From Bacteroidales bacterium (GTDB lineage Bacteria > Bacteroidota > Bacteroidia > Bacteroidales > F082), in contig JAILDR010000007.1 of assembly GCA_024689285.1 (NCBI GenBank), positions 1 to 64,000 on the forward strand: DNA of 64,000 nt. Reading direction: 5' to 3'. Below, piece by piece: positions 40,905-49,482 of this stretch; position 1 is the stretch's first letter, and every line of letters starts with the position of its first letter. The position numbers and the translations under genes are program-made. The notes below the pieces were generated by a model. That model had not been told where the DNA came from and did no database searches. It saw nothing but the letters and a program-made list of their open reading frames with translations.

Positions 40905-41329
40905 CAGTAATTCTCCTTTGTTACATCGAAACACGGACAGGGTTTGGATGAGTACTGGCAATGTCCGCTCACTTTCTTGATGGTTGGGAACATGGTCTTC
41001 AGTGACTTCACCAGTCTACGCAATGCGGCCTTCTGGCCCTCGGTGCGTGTGTCCTTGGGTCGTTTGTCGGCATCGAGTCCACCCACGTAGCAGATGCCGA
41101 TGGTTGAGGCGTTGTGGCCTTTGCAATGCGCCCCTACTTGGTCAATCGGACGGCCCAGGTGGATACTGCCGTCCAGATAAATCAGGTAGTGGTATCCGAT
41201 ATCCTTCCAGCCGTTATGCTCGATGTGGTGCCTGCGCACCGCCTCGACGGTGGTCTTATCGCTCGGCACGGTACCCGTGCAATGGATGATGATTTCGTTG
41301 ACAGGTCTCATATATGGTGTTTTTTTCAT
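40904..41329 (-). CDS. N-acetylmuramoyl-L-alanine amidase (endolysin)
   Basis: The 141-residue amidase_2 protein lines up with T7 lysozyme: zinc ligands His16, His123 and Cys131, with Tyr46 and Lys129 at the catalytic positions. It cleaves the bond between MurNAc and L-Ala. No signal peptide, so export depends on a holin. It overlaps the u-spanin candidate by the TGATG. Confidence 0.92.
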   Translation of the reverse strand: MKKTPYMRPVNEIIIHCTGTVPSDKTTVEAVRRHHIEHNGWKDIGYHYLIYLDGSIHLGRPIDQVGAHCKGHNASTIGICYVGGLDADKRPKDTRTEGQKAALRRLVKSLKTMFPTIKKVSGHCQYSSKPCPCFDVTKENY

Positions 41330-41525
41330 TACTTTCAGTTGGGAAGGCGGGACTAATCACCTTCCCGGGTAAGGTTCAGTCAACAAACCCCACTTAATAA
41401 TCAAGCAACTTATGAAAACACGGGGCTGGTTACCCGACGTGTGTCCTTTCACACGGCTTACTAAGTGAATTGATTTTGTTACTGGCACTCATGCGGGGCT
41501 GGTTGCCAAGGCCAGCCGAGGAACT
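41330..41525 (-). other. Leader between tRNA-like gene and amidase
   Basis: No gene seen. A GGGAAGG/CCTTCCC stem (41341-41366) lies 12 bases before the amidase ATG. Two copies of CGGGGCTGGTT (near 41421 and 41494) also occur. The region may be the common 3' part of a tRNA-amidase transcript. Confidence 0.4.
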
Positions 41526-41605
41526 GTGGACGGAGCGGGACTCGAACCCGCGACCAAACGGCTTCGCAAGAAAGCCGCAATTCTCTACCAACTGAGCTAC
41601 CCGTC
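41526..41605 (-). tRNA. Unusual tRNA gene, isotype unclear
   Basis: An 80-base tRNA. Acceptor GGACGGG with TCCGTCC plus A, D arm GCTC-AGTTGGTA-GAGA and T arm GCGGG-TTCGAGT-CCCGC are good. The anticodon arm is abnormal: 30 bases lie between D and T stems where 23 are usual. The best fold is a 7-bp stem GCGGCTT/AAGCCGT with loop TCTTGCG, without the normal U33. A short variable-arm fold is possible but also lacks U33. It may be decayed or have a non-decoding role. Confidence 0.6.
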
Positions 41606-41700
41606 CTGGGCGCCGACGTCGGTCTTCACAGATGGACGGCGGCTCTTAGTAAGAATCTTAAATCTTAAAATACTAAATTGAAACGAAAAAATCCACAACT

Positions 41701-41847
41701 TCAAGTGAAAAGGTAAATACTACCCACCACAACCCAAAACAGGACTATGATGGCTAATGCTGCCGCAATCGCGGCACAGCCCCGACGGTCAGGAGTCCCT
41801 TCCTCATCCATCAGGCGTATCTTCGTGTAATCCTCTTGTTCTTCCAT
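41701..41847 (-). CDS. 48-residue single-helix membrane protein
   Basis: The reading frame from ATG 41847 to TGA gives a charged N-terminus (MEEQEDYTKIRLMDEEG) and a C-terminal membrane helix (AAALAIIVLFWVVVGSIYLF). It lies between the two tRNA genes. Possibly a small holin or accessory. Confidence 0.6.
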   Translation of the reverse strand: MEEQEDYTKIRLMDEEGTPDRRGCAAIAAALAIIVLFWVVVGSIYLFT

Positions 41848-41874
41848 AGCGTTTTTTTTGAATCCTTTTTTTTG

Positions 41875-41947
41875 TAGTGGGGGACGGACTCGAACCGTCG
41901 ACCTGTAGGTTATGAGCCTACTGAGCTACCCACTGCTCTACCCCGCT
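41875..41947 (-). tRNA. Phage tRNA-Met (anticodon CAT)
   Basis: 73 bases: acceptor AGCGGGG with CCCCACT (one mismatch), D arm GAGC-AGTGGGTA-GCTC, anticodon arm GTAGG-CTCATAA-CCTAC, T arm GACGG-TTCGAGT-CCGTC, discriminator A. CAT could be Met, or Ile if C34 is lysidine-modified. Confidence 0.85.
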
Positions 41948-41968
41948 GCTTAGCCCGCTGTACCAAAC

Positions 41969-42160
41969 TCAACAAACTGTAAACTGGCCTTGGCGGGCTG
42001 TTGTGCGCCCCATAGTATGCTTGCGGTAGCTAAAGGCGCAATCCGTTACGGCAAAGGCAACGGCGGCACCTCGCAAGCCTTGGGGCGTATTCTGCTCCGT
42101 GTCGCTAAACATGCCTGTCTTCGCGATAGAGGGAGCACCAATCCTGTCCCTGCTTCTCAT
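41969..42160 (-). CDS. Possible small basic protein
   Basis: A 63-residue Arg-rich frame (MRSRDRIGAPSIAKTGMF) directly after the zinc-ribbon gene. Composition is plausible but there is no family or ribosome-site support. Confidence 0.35.
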   Translation of the reverse strand: MRSRDRIGAPSIAKTGMFSDTEQNTPQGLRGAAVAFAVTDCAFSYRKHTMGRTTARQGQFTVC

Positions 42161-42171
42161 AGAACGCCTTC

Positions 42172-42390
42172 TCAAAACAGGGAACCCTCAAACACATTCA
42201 ACTTTTCAAAGAACCGGGGCTTCGCGGAAGTCCGTCCCCTTTCGGGGTGCAAAGGTGGCAATTTCCCCTGACGATAGAGTGACACTTTTTCGCGGTTGAA
42301 GCCGCACGCGGGACAGCGGTAGTAATGCAGCCTTGCGTCGTACTCCTCGCCGCATAAAGGGCAGGTCACGTCGATGCAATGGTTGCTCAT
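42172..42390 (-). CDS. Zinc-ribbon microprotein
   Basis: The 72-residue protein has CPLCGEEYDA and CPACGFNREK, two Cys-x2-Cys knuckles of a zinc ribbon (about residues 10-30). Overlaps the upstream gene by 4 bases. Probably binds nucleic acid. Confidence 0.7.
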   Translation of the reverse strand: MSNHCIDVTCPLCGEEYDARLHYYRCPACGFNREKVSLYRQGKLPPLHPERGRTSAKPRFFEKLNVFEGSLF

Positions 42391-42593
42391 AAGTCAAAGT
42401 CCTTTGTTATCATAAAGGATTTCCCATCCTCACCAGGCTCACTGATGGAAGCCTCCACGTGTATAAACAATTCAGCCTTTTTAGTGATGCAGGTTTTCAT
42501 CGTCAGTTCCATGACCTCGCATTTCCCGTAGCCGTTCTGGTCCATTGCCTTGAAAAGCCCGGACAGCGTCTCTTTGATTTTTCCTCGTTTCAT
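42387..42593 (-). CDS. 68-residue phage protein
   Basis: MKRGKIKETLSGLFKAMDQ start; mixed alpha/beta. It overlaps neighbours by 4 and 1 bases, so it is part of the portal operon. Function unknown. Confidence 0.6.
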   Translation of the reverse strand: MKRGKIKETLSGLFKAMDQNGYGKCEVMELTMKTCITKKAELFIHVEASISEPGEDGKSFMITKDFDL

Positions 42594-43330
42594 TATCGTT
42601 TGTATTTGCTCATTTGTTGTTCAATATGTTTCTCTTCCTCTATCTTGTGCTGTAAGGCCGCCAGTACGTCATGCACATTGGCCGCTTCAATCAGCTCGTT
42701 GTCCTGGGGCCGCCCGTCGTTCAACATCAGCATGATGTTCTTTCGGTTCTCTATGGGCGACGCCACCGTATCGCCTCCCGCCTTGGCTCTCCGCAGAACC
42801 AAGGGGTATTGCTCCCTCAGCCACTCGCTGAAGAGGTCCCACCACTTTAACATCAGCACCACATCGGCACTGCCCGCCTCTATTTGCACAGGCTTGCCGC
42901 CCAAGTCCTTCATCGCCCCCTCGATATACTTCAACTCTTTGGTCTTGGCATAGCCCAGCAGCAGCGCGTCGGCATGAAACCATTGTTCAAAGGTCGTGTT
43001 CATCAGATAGGTGTCCCAAGTAAAGGGCCAGTTCATTCCCAGCGGCATGTCGTCGTCCGCCAGGTAAGCCAACATCCCGCAGAACTCAGCCACTTGCCAG
43101 TCTTCGAGGTCAAACACGCGTCCTTCTGCATCCTTGAAGCGGGTGTGCACCACCTTTTTGCCGTCCTCTTCGGTCGTTCCCGCCATCATCTTAATGCCCG
43201 CGAACCTGCACAGCAGAATCAGCAGCAGCTCTTCGCGGCGCAACCCCTTGGTGGAAGCCTCCACCACCTCGCGCAGCTGGTCTGAGGTCAGCTCCTCCCA
43301 TCGGGTCGGTATTGTCAAGTCGATTCTCAT
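42593..43330 (-). CDS. Phage protein downstream of portal (head-tail region)
   Basis: The 245-residue protein begins MRIDLTIPTRWEELTSDQLREV and ends in a Gln/Lys helix. The N-terminus is seen in Bacteroidales phage proteins next to portals. Possibly a head-tail joining or assembly chaperone. Overlaps the upstream gene by 4 bases. Confidence 0.5.
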   Translation of the reverse strand: MRIDLTIPTRWEELTSDQLREVVEASTKGLRREELLLILLCRFAGIKMMAGTTEEDGKKVVHTRFKDAEGRVFDLEDWQVAEFCGMLAYLADDDMPLGMNWPFTWDTYLMNTTFEQWFHADALLLGYAKTKELKYIEGAMKDLGGKPVQIEAGSADVVLMLKWWDLFSEWLREQYPLVLRRAKAGGDTVASPIENRKNIMLMLNDGRPQDNELIEAANVHDVLAALQHKIEEEKHIEQQMSKYKR

Positions 43331-44190
43331 AGGAAGTTCACCATTTTGCCGCCGTCAAGGTTAACGGTGGGAGTGTTATAAGCCTCCGATTCCGCAAACA
43401 AAGGGAAGGCAGCCAGGTTGGCCAGCATGATATTGCGGGCATACATGGCATAGTTGCGGGCGGCACGTTCGTCGCCGCGCCACATCGAGGTCGCCACGCG
43501 GCACAGCCAGGCTATCGCCTCGCGATGCACCTCCAGCAGCTCGTTGTCGCGCATGAGTTCCACGAGGCGGTCCACCTCCTCGCCACTGATGTAGTAGGCT
43601 GCCACGGTCTTCATCTGCAAGGCCGTTGTGGATAATGAATCATAGTATTCCTCATACGAGCGCACGCCCGGCATAAGGTGACGGTTGAAAATAGCCGTGG
43701 TCGGCATGAAGCACGCCGTGAGGTATTTGTACTGTTCCGTGCTTCGCCAGCTGTCGTAGGGTTTGGGGTTCGCTTGGGTGCCGTCGCTGTTTCCGATGAG
43801 GTATTTCACCAAAGTGTCGCAGTCCATCATGATACGCAGCGGCATAGTGTTGGCCAGGCGGTCGACGCGCTGCGACGATGCCGGACTGAACTCTTCGTTG
43901 TTCTGTACGGCAAAGCCTGCCTCGGTCAGTTGCATATCCATCTCCGGGATAGCGTCAAGGAGTGCCTTCTCGGCGATGATCCGGCGACAAAGGTCGCGCA
44001 ATGCTGCGTGACTGTCGTCGGCGGTCATCCCTACCTCAGCCTCCAAGGTCGCCTCCAAGCTGTCGCCGATGATGTGCGACACCAGCCATTGCTGGGCACG
44101 CACAAAGAAGTCGGCGAAGCGTGTGTTGCCATCCTTCAGGTTCAGGGAGGGCAGATACCCGTGGGCTTGTTCAATGTTTTGGAGTATCAT
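43327..44190 (-). CDS. DUF6712-like head-tail connector candidate
   Basis: The 287-residue helical protein (MILQNIEQAHGYLPSLNL; RDLCRRIIAEKALLDAIPEMDMQLTEAGF) starts 3 bases after the portal stop. DUF6712-type proteins of Bacteroidetes phages take this place and are thought to be connectors. Inference from position and pattern. Confidence 0.55.
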   Translation of the reverse strand: MILQNIEQAHGYLPSLNLKDGNTRFADFFVRAQQWLVSHIIGDSLEATLEAEVGMTADDSHAALRDLCRRIIAEKALLDAIPEMDMQLTEAGFAVQNNEEFSPASSQRVDRLANTMPLRIMMDCDTLVKYLIGNSDGTQANPKPYDSWRSTEQYKYLTACFMPTTAIFNRHLMPGVRSYEEYYDSLSTTALQMKTVAAYYISGEEVDRLVELMRDNELLEVHREAIAWLCRVATSMWRGDERAARNYAMYARNIMLANLAAFPLFAESEAYNTPTVNLDGGKMVNFL

Positions 44191-44193
44191 ATC

Positions 44194-45591
44194 TTATTGT
44201 GTTACGTTGTTGGCTACTTTAATTTCCCCCGACTTGGAGTTGTCCAAGGTGGTGAACAGGCTGTCCTGCATGACGATCTCCAGGTTGCGATTCCAGCCGT
44301 TAATTTCCCTCACCACCGGCCACCACTGTGTGGCCAAGTAGGCCAGCGGCTTGCTCTGGCTCTGCTTCATGATGTAAATCTCGCGAATGTTTGAGCCGCT
44401 TAAACTGTTGGAGTTCTTTCCGGGTGTGGCTCCGATGAGGCTCGGATGCACGTCCATCGCATACGAGATGATGTTGGCACCCGTCTCGTAGTCGGTCAGA
44501 TACTCGCCACCGCTGATGTCATTTTTCACGGTCTCAATCTCAATCAGCTTCTCTTGCGCCATCCCGTTGCCACTCTGCATGAGGGTTTTCTTCGAGATGA
44601 TGGCCTTGCCTGCATTCTCCTCACCTGCCAGCACGTCGCTAATCTGCTTCACCACTTCGTCATACAGTTTCTTCCTCGCCTCGTGGTCTTCTTTGCCGAT
44701 GCCCAACAGTTCCTCCTTCTCACGGAAGTATTCATCAGCAATGTAGATGATATGCTTCACACCGAGGTTGTACTTCAGGATGGCTTTCTTCAGTGCGGGA
44801 ATGCTGGTCAGCTGGTCGTACCACCCACTGCGGAAGATACTCCACCAGTTGGGGTACGAGTAGTAAGGCCGTCCCGGGCTTGGGATGTATACAGGATAGC
44901 ACATCCTTTCCTCCTTGCCTGCCAGCATACAGCGACGGATGTCGGCCACGGCGTTGTATTCGTCGATGACGTAGGAGTCCTGAATGTCCTTTTCCGTCGG
45001 GCTTTCGTCCCACTTCGAGCTGAAGAGGTGACGGTTGATCAGGTCTTTGTTGTCCACGCCCCAGCGACTGAACATCGCCTCGCGATGGATAATGCGTTCA
45101 ATACGCTTGCGCCCGCCGTTCTTTTCCTTTTTCGAAGGCAGCAGCATGGGGAAGGCATTGCCGAAATAGCTCAGGTCACATAGCATCTCCTGCAACAGCA
45201 GCGGGATGTTGTTGCACTGGTACCAGTCGTATGCCTCGCCCTCAATCACCTCCTTGAAGGCTTTCGCTTGGTTGGTATCAGGGTCGCGTATCACCTCCAC
45301 CAGCTTCGGACCCTGTCCGTAGGCCACCTTCCAGTTGAAGTTGGCGTTGGTGCCGACGATTTCGGCCTTCTCTATCTTGGCCATCACCTGTTGCGGCAGG
45401 TCATTGTTGACTCCCCAGGGTGCTAAGCAATAGCCGCCTATGTTCATCATCGAAAGGTTAGGCTCGTCAAACAGAGCGCTCGACGACTTCATGCCGTTGA
45501 TCACGGCCAACACTCCGTTGAGTACGCACACACGGTCGGTCAGCCACATAGGCCGCATCCCGTTATCCTTGTTTTCCTTGTTGTTTTCCAT
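44194..45591 (-). CDS. Portal protein
   Basis: From ATG 45591 the protein has 465 residues. The C-terminal third reads MDVHPSLIGATPGKNSNSLS then REIYIMKQSQSKPLA, the ring-core pattern of Bacteroidales phage portals. The dodecameric portal is the DNA channel of the head. It lies about 8 kb from the terminase and capsid genes, an unusual separation. Confidence 0.82.
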   Translation of the reverse strand: MENNKENKDNGMRPMWLTDRVCVLNGVLAVINGMKSSSALFDEPNLSMMNIGGYCLAPWGVNNDLPQQVMAKIEKAEIVGTNANFNWKVAYGQGPKLVEVIRDPDTNQAKAFKEVIEGEAYDWYQCNNIPLLLQEMLCDLSYFGNAFPMLLPSKKEKNGGRKRIERIIHREAMFSRWGVDNKDLINRHLFSSKWDESPTEKDIQDSYVIDEYNAVADIRRCMLAGKEERMCYPVYIPSPGRPYYSYPNWWSIFRSGWYDQLTSIPALKKAILKYNLGVKHIIYIADEYFREKEELLGIGKEDHEARKKLYDEVVKQISDVLAGEENAGKAIISKKTLMQSGNGMAQEKLIEIETVKNDISGGEYLTDYETGANIISYAMDVHPSLIGATPGKNSNSLSGSNIREIYIMKQSQSKPLAYLATQWWPVVREINGWNRNLEIVMQDSLFTTLDNSKSGEIKVANNVTQ

Positions 45592-45636
45592 ATACCTCAA
45601 GATTTCAGATTTCAACTATCAACTTTCAACTGTCAA

Positions 45637-45861
45637 CTACAAAAACACCTCAGCCCCATTAAACCTCGTGACCGTATACCTATTCACCTTCCGTATCTGC
45701 CCATTCGCTATCAGCTGCACGTTCATCGTGCGTCCCGAGCTGTGGAACGAAGTGCAGCGGCATTCCTCCACCTCCACCAGCTCACCCTTCTCGCTGACCC
45801 AACTCAGCGAAAACACCTTCTGTAGCTGCACCACCTCAAATAGTTTGCTTACGTGAATCAT
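45637..45861 (-). CDS. 74-residue protein ahead of portal
   Basis: From ATG 45861, just after a -7 box. A beta-rich protein (MIHVSKLFEVVQLQKVFSL). It is the first gene of the portal operon. Unknown function. Confidence 0.6.
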   Translation of the reverse strand: MIHVSKLFEVVQLQKVFSLSWVSEKGELVEVEECRCTSFHSSGRTMNVQLIANGQIRKVNRYTVTRFNGAEVFL

Positions 45862-45885
45862 AGTCTTTCCGAATTTAATCCGGTG

Positions 45886-45893
45886 CAAAAATA
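45886..45893 (-). promoter_or_regulatory. Bacteroidetes -7 box (TATTTTTG) of the portal operon
   Basis: Exact minus-strand match 25 bases before ATG 45861, directly after the terminator of the accessory operon. Confidence 0.65.
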
Positions 45894-45919
45894 GCGCACC
45901 CCTTCCGCTTGCAAGTGAC

Positions 45920-45947
45920 AAAAAAAGAGAGGGACGCGCTCCCTCTC
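45920..45947 (-). terminator. Terminator of the accessory (IbrAB/helicase) operon
   Basis: GAGAGGGA (927-934) pairs with TCCCTCTC (940-947); a seven-T run follows on the minus strand. Confidence 0.85.
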
Positions 45948-45950
45948 TCG

Positions 45951-46121
45951 TCACTCAGCCATGCTGTCTATCACCGCTGCCTGACTGATGCCTAACTCCT
46001 CCGATTTCCGCTTCAGCCATTCCACAGTGGAAGGTTTCAGCCGAAGGCAGACTGTTTTTCGTTTCTCTCCGTCACCCATTCGTGGGCGGCCTTTTGGGTT
46101 GTTGGTCTTGCCTTTTATCAT
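45951..46121 (-). CDS. Ribbon-helix-helix DNA-binding protein
   Basis: The 56-residue frame has KRKTVCLRLKPSTVEWLKRK followed by EELGISQAAVIDSMAE, a beta strand and two helices as in Arc/CopG repressors. Its ATG overlaps the stop of the 134-residue gene. It is the last gene of the accessory operon and may autoregulate it. Confidence 0.75.
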   Translation of the reverse strand: MIKGKTNNPKGRPRMGDGEKRKTVCLRLKPSTVEWLKRKSEELGISQAAVIDSMAE

Positions 46122-46522
46122 ATCAATTCTTTGAAGTTAGCAATAAGGTAGTCGGCAATCTCACGCATGGCGGTGGCCGCCTGTTGTGCGTCAAGCGGTT
46201 TGCCCTTGCCGATGGGCAGCACCCGCTGCGTCTCGTTGTACATGCCTTTCTTCCACTCAATCTTGAGCATGTTGTCGAGGTCGGCCACCACATACCAGTC
46301 AGGCTTGTTGTCGATGGTGGTAACGGCGAAGCGCTCATTGTCGATAGGCTCGATGGGGATAGGCTCCACCTCCATGCTTACAACCTCGTTCGGTCCTACG
46401 AACCTTGCAAATTCAGGGGTTTGCTCCAGCCGCTTGATGGCATCGGCCTGGTTGCGAGCCTCAACGGTGGATTTCACTTCATCCCCGTTGCTCAGTTTGA
46501 TGTTGATTCGGTATCGTTTCAT
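46118..46522 (-). CDS. 134-residue phage protein, accessory operon
   Basis: Begins MKRYRINIKLSNGDEVKSTV, then a helix rich in Ala/Asp (ARNQADAIKRLEQT); ends in a helical segment. It overlaps both neighbours by 4 bases. Family not recognised; co-transcription with IbrB/IbrA-like genes suggests a partner role. Confidence 0.6.
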   Translation of the reverse strand: MKRYRINIKLSNGDEVKSTVEARNQADAIKRLEQTPEFARFVGPNEVVSMEVEPIPIEPIDNERFAVTTIDNKPDWYVVADLDNMLKIEWKKGMYNETQRVLPIGKGKPLDAQQAATAMREIADYLIANFKELI

Positions 46523-47022
46523 ATCTCTTCACATTTTGAAAATTCCTTGTTTCTGAACAGTTCGGCCAAGCCGCTGATCTGCTTCAGCCGAAGCAGTTCG
46601 TCGGCGTCCATGCCGATATTCTTCAAGATCCATGCGTCGCTCATGCCCGACTTCGTGAGTTCGGCCACGATGTTGCTCATGAGTTCGATGGAATGTGCGC
46701 CACGGGCGCGGTTGTGCCGGATGGTCGAAGCCATGCGGTTGCTCAGAGGCTTGTCGATGGTGACGACAGGCATCATGCCGCCTTCGCGGTCGCGGATGCG
46801 CTTGCTGGTCAGCATGACGGTGTAGCGGTGGAAGCCATCCACAATCTCGTAGGTGTCCGACTCAGGGATGTAGTAGCACACTATCGGCATGGTGTAGCCA
46901 TCCTCCCATATCGACAGCTCCAGCAGCTTCATTTCGGGCGGTGCCACGGCGTTGGGGTTGTAGCTGTTGGCCCTGATCTTTTCGATGGGCACGGCCTTCA
47001 CGTTGTAAACAGGTGATGTCAT
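46519..47022 (-). CDS. ParB-like protein (IbrB-like)
   Basis: From ATG 47022 the protein has 167 residues. It has a ParB/sulfiredoxin fold: VPIEKIRANSYNPN, then EIVDGFHRYTV and the NRARGAHS motif. ParB-like proteins of this type travel with PAPS-reductase-like IbrA. Its start overlaps the IbrA-like stop by 4 bases. Confidence 0.8.
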   Translation of the reverse strand: MTSPVYNVKAVPIEKIRANSYNPNAVAPPEMKLLELSIWEDGYTMPIVCYYIPESDTYEIVDGFHRYTVMLTSKRIRDREGGMMPVVTIDKPLSNRMASTIRHNRARGAHSIELMSNIVAELTKSGMSDAWILKNIGMDADELLRLKQISGLAELFRNKEFSKCEEI

Positions 47023-48278
47023 AGCAGGTTTTGGTATTTTTCGATGATATTCTTTCGGCGGGTCATCTCCTCCTTGGTCTGGGAGAAACCCATATACTTG
47101 CATAGGTGGTCATTCTTCATGATGCAGATGCACATCCGCTTGAAGGTGGGGATTTCCTTGAACTCCGAAATGTCGATGTCGTCAAGGTATTCCATGCGCA
47201 CCGGCTTTTTGTCGGTGGCATAGTTGGTGGTGGCTTGCACATCCATCTTCACCCCGGCTGCACGGAGTTTGGCGATAGTGGCCTCCGACAGGCAGCCGCC
47301 GCGCTCACGCCAAAAGCGGATAGAGGTTTCGAGTTTGGCGAGATAGCCCGCCTTGGTCTTCGGCGGCAAGGTGTCAAGCAGGAAGTACATGTATTGCTCC
47401 CACGTGTAATCCTTCGGCTTGGTGATGCTCTTCCAGCCCATGGCCGTGGTGCCGCCATAGATGCCGGTGAAGTTCACGCCGTTCACGCGGCTCACCAGCT
47501 TGCCCCAGGTGTGCGGCTCAATCACGCGGTACAGCTTCAGCGACTCCTGTCCCTCGCTGATGAACGGCGAAGCCACGCGCATTTGGTCGATATTCACGCC
47601 CGCCATATAATAGAGGTCGTAGAGGTGGTTGTAGCGCCAACCATTCTTCGCATTGGCAATCCAAACATCCTCGGTCGTGAAGTCGTAGATGGGATAGGCG
47701 TTCACCACACCGTTTTCCATGTCCTTTGTCCACCGCCATCCGTCGTAGTTCTTATAGTTGCGGTCGCTGAATATGGCTCGCCAGCGGTTCAGGCTCTCCT
47801 GAGTCCTGATGCCCACCATGCAGCACACCGGGCATTGCTTCTCCTTGGCCAACCATGCGCCGAAGGCGACTTGGAAATCATAGTCCCACATATTCGACCG
47901 CAGGAAAGGGAAGCTGATGTAGGCACCTTGCGGACGCTCACGCACCCAGATGCCCTGCTTCGTCGGGTCCCATGGCCGCCAATACGACTGGAACACGCTT
48001 GTGCATGTCGTAACCTTGAACGGCACGCACACATGATAGATGTCGGCCACATCAGCAAACGATTTCAGCGTTTCGGCCACATATTCCGTGGTCATCTCGT
48101 ACTGGCATTCGTAGTCCATGTGGAAGATGCCGAAACGCCTGCCGCGTCTCTTGGCTTCGGCAGCCACCATGTTCAGCAACACGCCGCTGTCCTTACCGCC
48201 CGAAAACGACACATACACATAGCCGAAATGCGTAAACGCCTTGGCTATCCTTCGCTTTGCAGCCTCATAGACATTCAT
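47019..48278 (-). CDS. PAPS-reductase-family protein with DUF3440 (IbrA-like)
   Basis: The 419-residue protein has the PP-loop SFSGGKDSG (24-32), which binds ATP/PAPS, a CPVCCMVG Cys cluster (about 149-156) and a C-terminal DUF3440 region. IbrA/IbrB pairs occur in E. coli prophages and other mobile elements. The reaction is not established; adenylation or thiolation of nucleic acid (DndC is a relative) is a possibility. Confidence 0.82.
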   Translation of the reverse strand: MNVYEAAKRRIAKAFTHFGYVYVSFSGGKDSGVLLNMVAAEAKRRGRRFGIFHMDYECQYEMTTEYVAETLKSFADVADIYHVCVPFKVTTCTSVFQSYWRPWDPTKQGIWVRERPQGAYISFPFLRSNMWDYDFQVAFGAWLAKEKQCPVCCMVGIRTQESLNRWRAIFSDRNYKNYDGWRWTKDMENGVVNAYPIYDFTTEDVWIANAKNGWRYNHLYDLYYMAGVNIDQMRVASPFISEGQESLKLYRVIEPHTWGKLVSRVNGVNFTGIYGGTTAMGWKSITKPKDYTWEQYMYFLLDTLPPKTKAGYLAKLETSIRFWRERGGCLSEATIAKLRAAGVKMDVQATTNYATDKKPVRMEYLDDIDISEFKEIPTFKRMCICIMKNDHLCKYMGFSQTKEEMTRRKNIIEKYQNLL

Positions 48279-49482
48279 ACACTTCCTCCTTTGTTTTGCC
48301 TTTAAAATACTCAGTCATCGACACTTTCTTGGCAATGTTGCGGTCGATGAGGCCTTCCAGCTTCACGTTGCCGGTCAGGTCGTAATACTTGCAGTCGTAC
48401 TCCTGCCCAGTGCGGAAGGTGCGCCGTCCGCTCTGGATCCGCAGGGCAAGGTCCCAAATCTTGTCGAAATAGATGGTGTTGTGGTACTGCTGAAGGTTCA
48501 GCCCGAAGCTCTCCTTCTGGTACGACAACACGGCGGCTTTCGGGTAACGCTTCCGGCAAGCCTCCTGGCTGTCGATGTACTTGCAGAAGATGATGGTCTC
48601 TTCCTCGGGCACACGCTCAAGGATAAGGTCAACCGTGTCGAACTTGTCGGGCGAACAGCAATAGCAGTGCTGCATCTTCTGCGTCATTTCGAGGAAGATG
48701 TTGTTGTTGCGGAACTTCAGCAGCTCGTCCGACAGGAATTGCTCCTTCAGCCATTCGTATTGCTCACGCTCCTTGTCGGTGATGGAATAGCTCCAATCCG
48801 AATAGTTCTGGCTGATGTTCAGGTGCAGGTCACACTCATACACATAATGGCGGATGAGGCTATAGAGGTAGTCCACGTTCTCGTAGCCGGTGATGAACTC
48901 TCGGCTGTAGGTCTTCCAACTGCCTATCCGCTTCGTGATGGTGGTGTAGCGGCAGAAGGTGTCCTTGAACTTGGCCATGCTCATATTGAGGATTTTGGGC
49001 GAAAGAAACTCCATCTGGCTCCACAGGTCAAGCAGGTTGCGGCTCAAAGGTGTGCCGTTGAGGATGAGTTTGTATTCGCACAACTCGCCGATGTCGAGCA
49101 GCCTCTTGGTTCGCTTGGCGTCGGCATTCTTGATTTTCAGGCTCTCATCCACCACCACGAAAGGCTTTTTTGCATCCAATATCCTTTGCCGCAGTTCCAG
49201 ATAGATGCGGTCGCTGCCGCCGATACTCTCCACGCCGTAATACACGGCTGGCGCGTGGAACCCGCCCCACTTGGACACCTCGTCCATCACCGAGGGGATG
49301 CCGTCGGCGGTGCGGATCGTCCGCAATGGGCCAATCCACACCACCAGGTCGACATCTGGCACCTCATTCACGAGTTCGCAGGCCACGCGGGTCTTCCCCG
49401 TGCCCGGCTCCATGAAAAGCGCACCCACCTTCCATTCCTGCAGGTGCGCCTTTGCGTCATATTGTTGCGGTAGCAGGTTCAT
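48265..49482 (-). CDS. SNF2-like DNA helicase/translocase
   Basis: A compact 405-residue helicase: Walker A EPGTGKT (25-31), motif II VVDES (111-115), motif III LNGTPLSRN (141-149) and motif VI QSGRRTFRTGQ (350-360). Phage SNF2 proteins of this size often serve replication or modification. Overlaps the IbrA-like gene by 14 bases. Confidence 0.88.
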   Translation of the reverse strand: MNLLPQQYDAKAHLQEWKVGALFMEPGTGKTRVACELVNEVPDVDLVVWIGPLRTIRTADGIPSVMDEVSKWGGFHAPAVYYGVESIGGSDRIYLELRQRILDAKKPFVVVDESLKIKNADAKRTKRLLDIGELCEYKLILNGTPLSRNLLDLWSQMEFLSPKILNMSMAKFKDTFCRYTTITKRIGSWKTYSREFITGYENVDYLYSLIRHYVYECDLHLNISQNYSDWSYSITDKEREQYEWLKEQFLSDELLKFRNNNIFLEMTQKMQHCYCCSPDKFDTVDLILERVPEEETIIFCKYIDSQEACRKRYPKAAVLSYQKESFGLNLQQYHNTIYFDKIWDLALRIQSGRRTFRTGQEYDCKYYDLTGNVKLEGLIDRNIAKKVSMTEYFKGKTKEEVYECL

